Positions 12,159 through 12,865 of a stretch of DNA of 12,865 nt are shown here, piece by piece. The stretch comes from Clostridia bacterium (GTDB lineage Bacteria > Bacillota > Clostridia > Oscillospirales > CAG-272). The DNA is taken from contig JAFTLM010000325.1 in assembly GCA_017455945.1 (NCBI GenBank), forward strand, positions 1 through 12,865, read 5' to 3'. Position numbers and translations under genes: made by a program. The notes under the pieces are model-generated. The model worked only from the letters and a program-made list of their open reading frames with translations. It did no database searches and had not been told where the DNA came from. Each line of letters begins with the position of its first letter. Positions within the stretch are counted from its first letter, which is position 1.

Positions 12159-12865
12159 ATGTTTAAATACGAACTTCACCTCCACTCTTCACAAGGAAGC
12201 AAATGCGGACACTCCGAGGGCAAAGAATACGTGGATTTCTATATGGATATGGGATACGCCGGTGCGGTGGTCACAGACCACTTTTTCCACGGCAACACCC
12301 GTCCCGACAGAGCTCTGCCCTGGGCAGAGTACATGGAAGAATATCTTTCTGGCTACTATGATATGAAAGAAGCCGCCGAAGGCAAGGATTTTCAGGTGTT
12401 TTTCGGTGTAGAGGAACGCTTTGACACTTGCGATGAGTATCTTATATACGGTCTTGAACCGGAATGGTTTATTGCTCACCCTGAGTTACGAGAACTGGAG
12501 CGTATCGAATATCTTACGTTAGCAAAGGAAAGCGGTGCCTTTATTATACAGGCTCATCCATACCGTTACCGCGACTATTTCAGATGTGACCACCTTACAA
12601 TCTCATCGTCATTGGTTGATGCCTACGAGGTTTTTAATTCTTGCAACACACCCGAGCATAACAAACTCGCTCTTATGCTGGCTCAAAAGGAAAACAAGCT
12701 TATGGTGGGAGGCTCGGACAGACACAAAGCCGAGAACTATATAGACGTTCACGGCGGCATTGTAATTCCCAATAAAGTTTACTCTATGGCGGAGCTTATC
12801 TGTGCGATAAAGAGCGGTTCAGCCCAAGTATTGGGTATAGAAACGCTGGAAGAAGTTGATCCGGA
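12159..12865 (+). CDS. PHP-domain metal-dependent phosphoesterase, 5' portion (runs off right edge)
   Basis: The frame has 235 complete codons and is still open at the window end. It has the PHP metal-site pattern: ELHLHS (H7, H9), VTDH (D40, H41), GVEE (E85), QAHPYR (H133) and GGSDRH (D187, H189). PHP proteins hydrolyse phosphoesters, as in histidinol phosphatase, polymerase-associated exonucleases and nucleotide phosphatases. All the residues I can map are intact. The start ATG 12159 is 2 nt after the upstream stop codon with AAAGGA (12148-12153) before it, so it is the third gene of the operon. The short spacing of motifs fits a stand-alone PHP phosphoesterase rather than a polymerase. The substrate is unknown. 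Confidence 0.88.
   Translation, partial: MFKYELHLHSSQGSKCGHSEGKEYVDFYMDMGYAGAVVTDHFFHGNTRPDRALPWAEYMEEYLSGYYDMKEAAEGKDFQVFFGVEERFDTCDEYLIYGLEPEWFIAHPELRELERIEYLTLAKESGAFIIQAHPYRYRDYFRCDHLTISSSLVDAYEVFNSCNTPEHNKLALMLAQKENKLMVGGSDRHKAENYIDVHGGIVIPNKVYSMAELICAIKSGSAQVLGIETLEEVDP

Overview
The window looks like a piece of a chromosome from a low-to-mid GC Firmicute of class Clostridia, probably an uncultured gut-type relative of the Oscillospiraceae/Ruminococcaceae. The reasons are a Clostridia-like RpoB, strong AGGAG-type ribosome binding sites, near-consensus sigma-A promoters, GTG/TTG starts, and a housekeeping gene set (rpoB, rpsT, lysC) mixed with small uncharacterised operons. This placement is inferred from protein and signal style only. 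I see no phage, insertion sequence, CRISPR, tRNA or rRNA.

Layout. (1) 1-2978, minus strand: the first 992 codons of rpoB, running off the left edge. It has its own strong promoter (-35 at 3159-3164, -10 at 3136-3141) and an approximately 150-nt leader that can fold into a compact RNA with a long-range pseudoknot. (2) 3165-3418: an AT-rich divergent control region full of inverted repeats, with an 11-bp tandem repeat. (3) 3419-3976, plus: a small lipoprotein. (4) 4140-4403, plus: rpsT (ribosomal protein S20), preceded by phased A-tracts, a good promoter and a leader hairpin, and followed by a textbook terminator. (5) 4451-4616: a hairpin-dense spacer between convergent genes. (6) 4617-6593, minus: an MsbA-like ABC exporter half-transporter. 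(7) 6603-6827: a divergent intergenic region with two excellent promoters and an 8-bp direct repeat. (8) 6828-9821, plus: lysC (aspartate kinase with two ACT domains), then, 3 nt later, an uncharacterised protein of toroid plus beta-sandwich polysaccharide-lyase style. (9) 9855-10193, minus: a HIT-family nucleotide hydrolase sharing a bidirectional terminator with the lysC operon. (10) 10265-12865, plus: a tight three-gene operon of amidohydrolase-2, Rossmann/FkbM methyltransferase and PHP-domain phosphoesterase, the last cut by the right edge.

How they work together. Core expression functions (RNA polymerase, S20) sit beside the first enzyme of the aspartate amino-acid family, an exporter and two modules of unknown purpose. 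rpoB is not directly behind rplJ-rplL here, so its own promoter and structured leader are the likely place for its control. The amidohydrolase, methyltransferase and PHP genes are translationally coupled (ATGA overlap, then a 2-nt gap), which suggests one pathway or modification system, but the sequence does not reveal its substrate.

The most unusual signals are the rpoB leader fold, in which a 7-nt hairpin loop is fully complementary to a 7-nt upstream segment, the large inverted repeat overlapping the rpoB -35 box, and the three-gene operon at the right.
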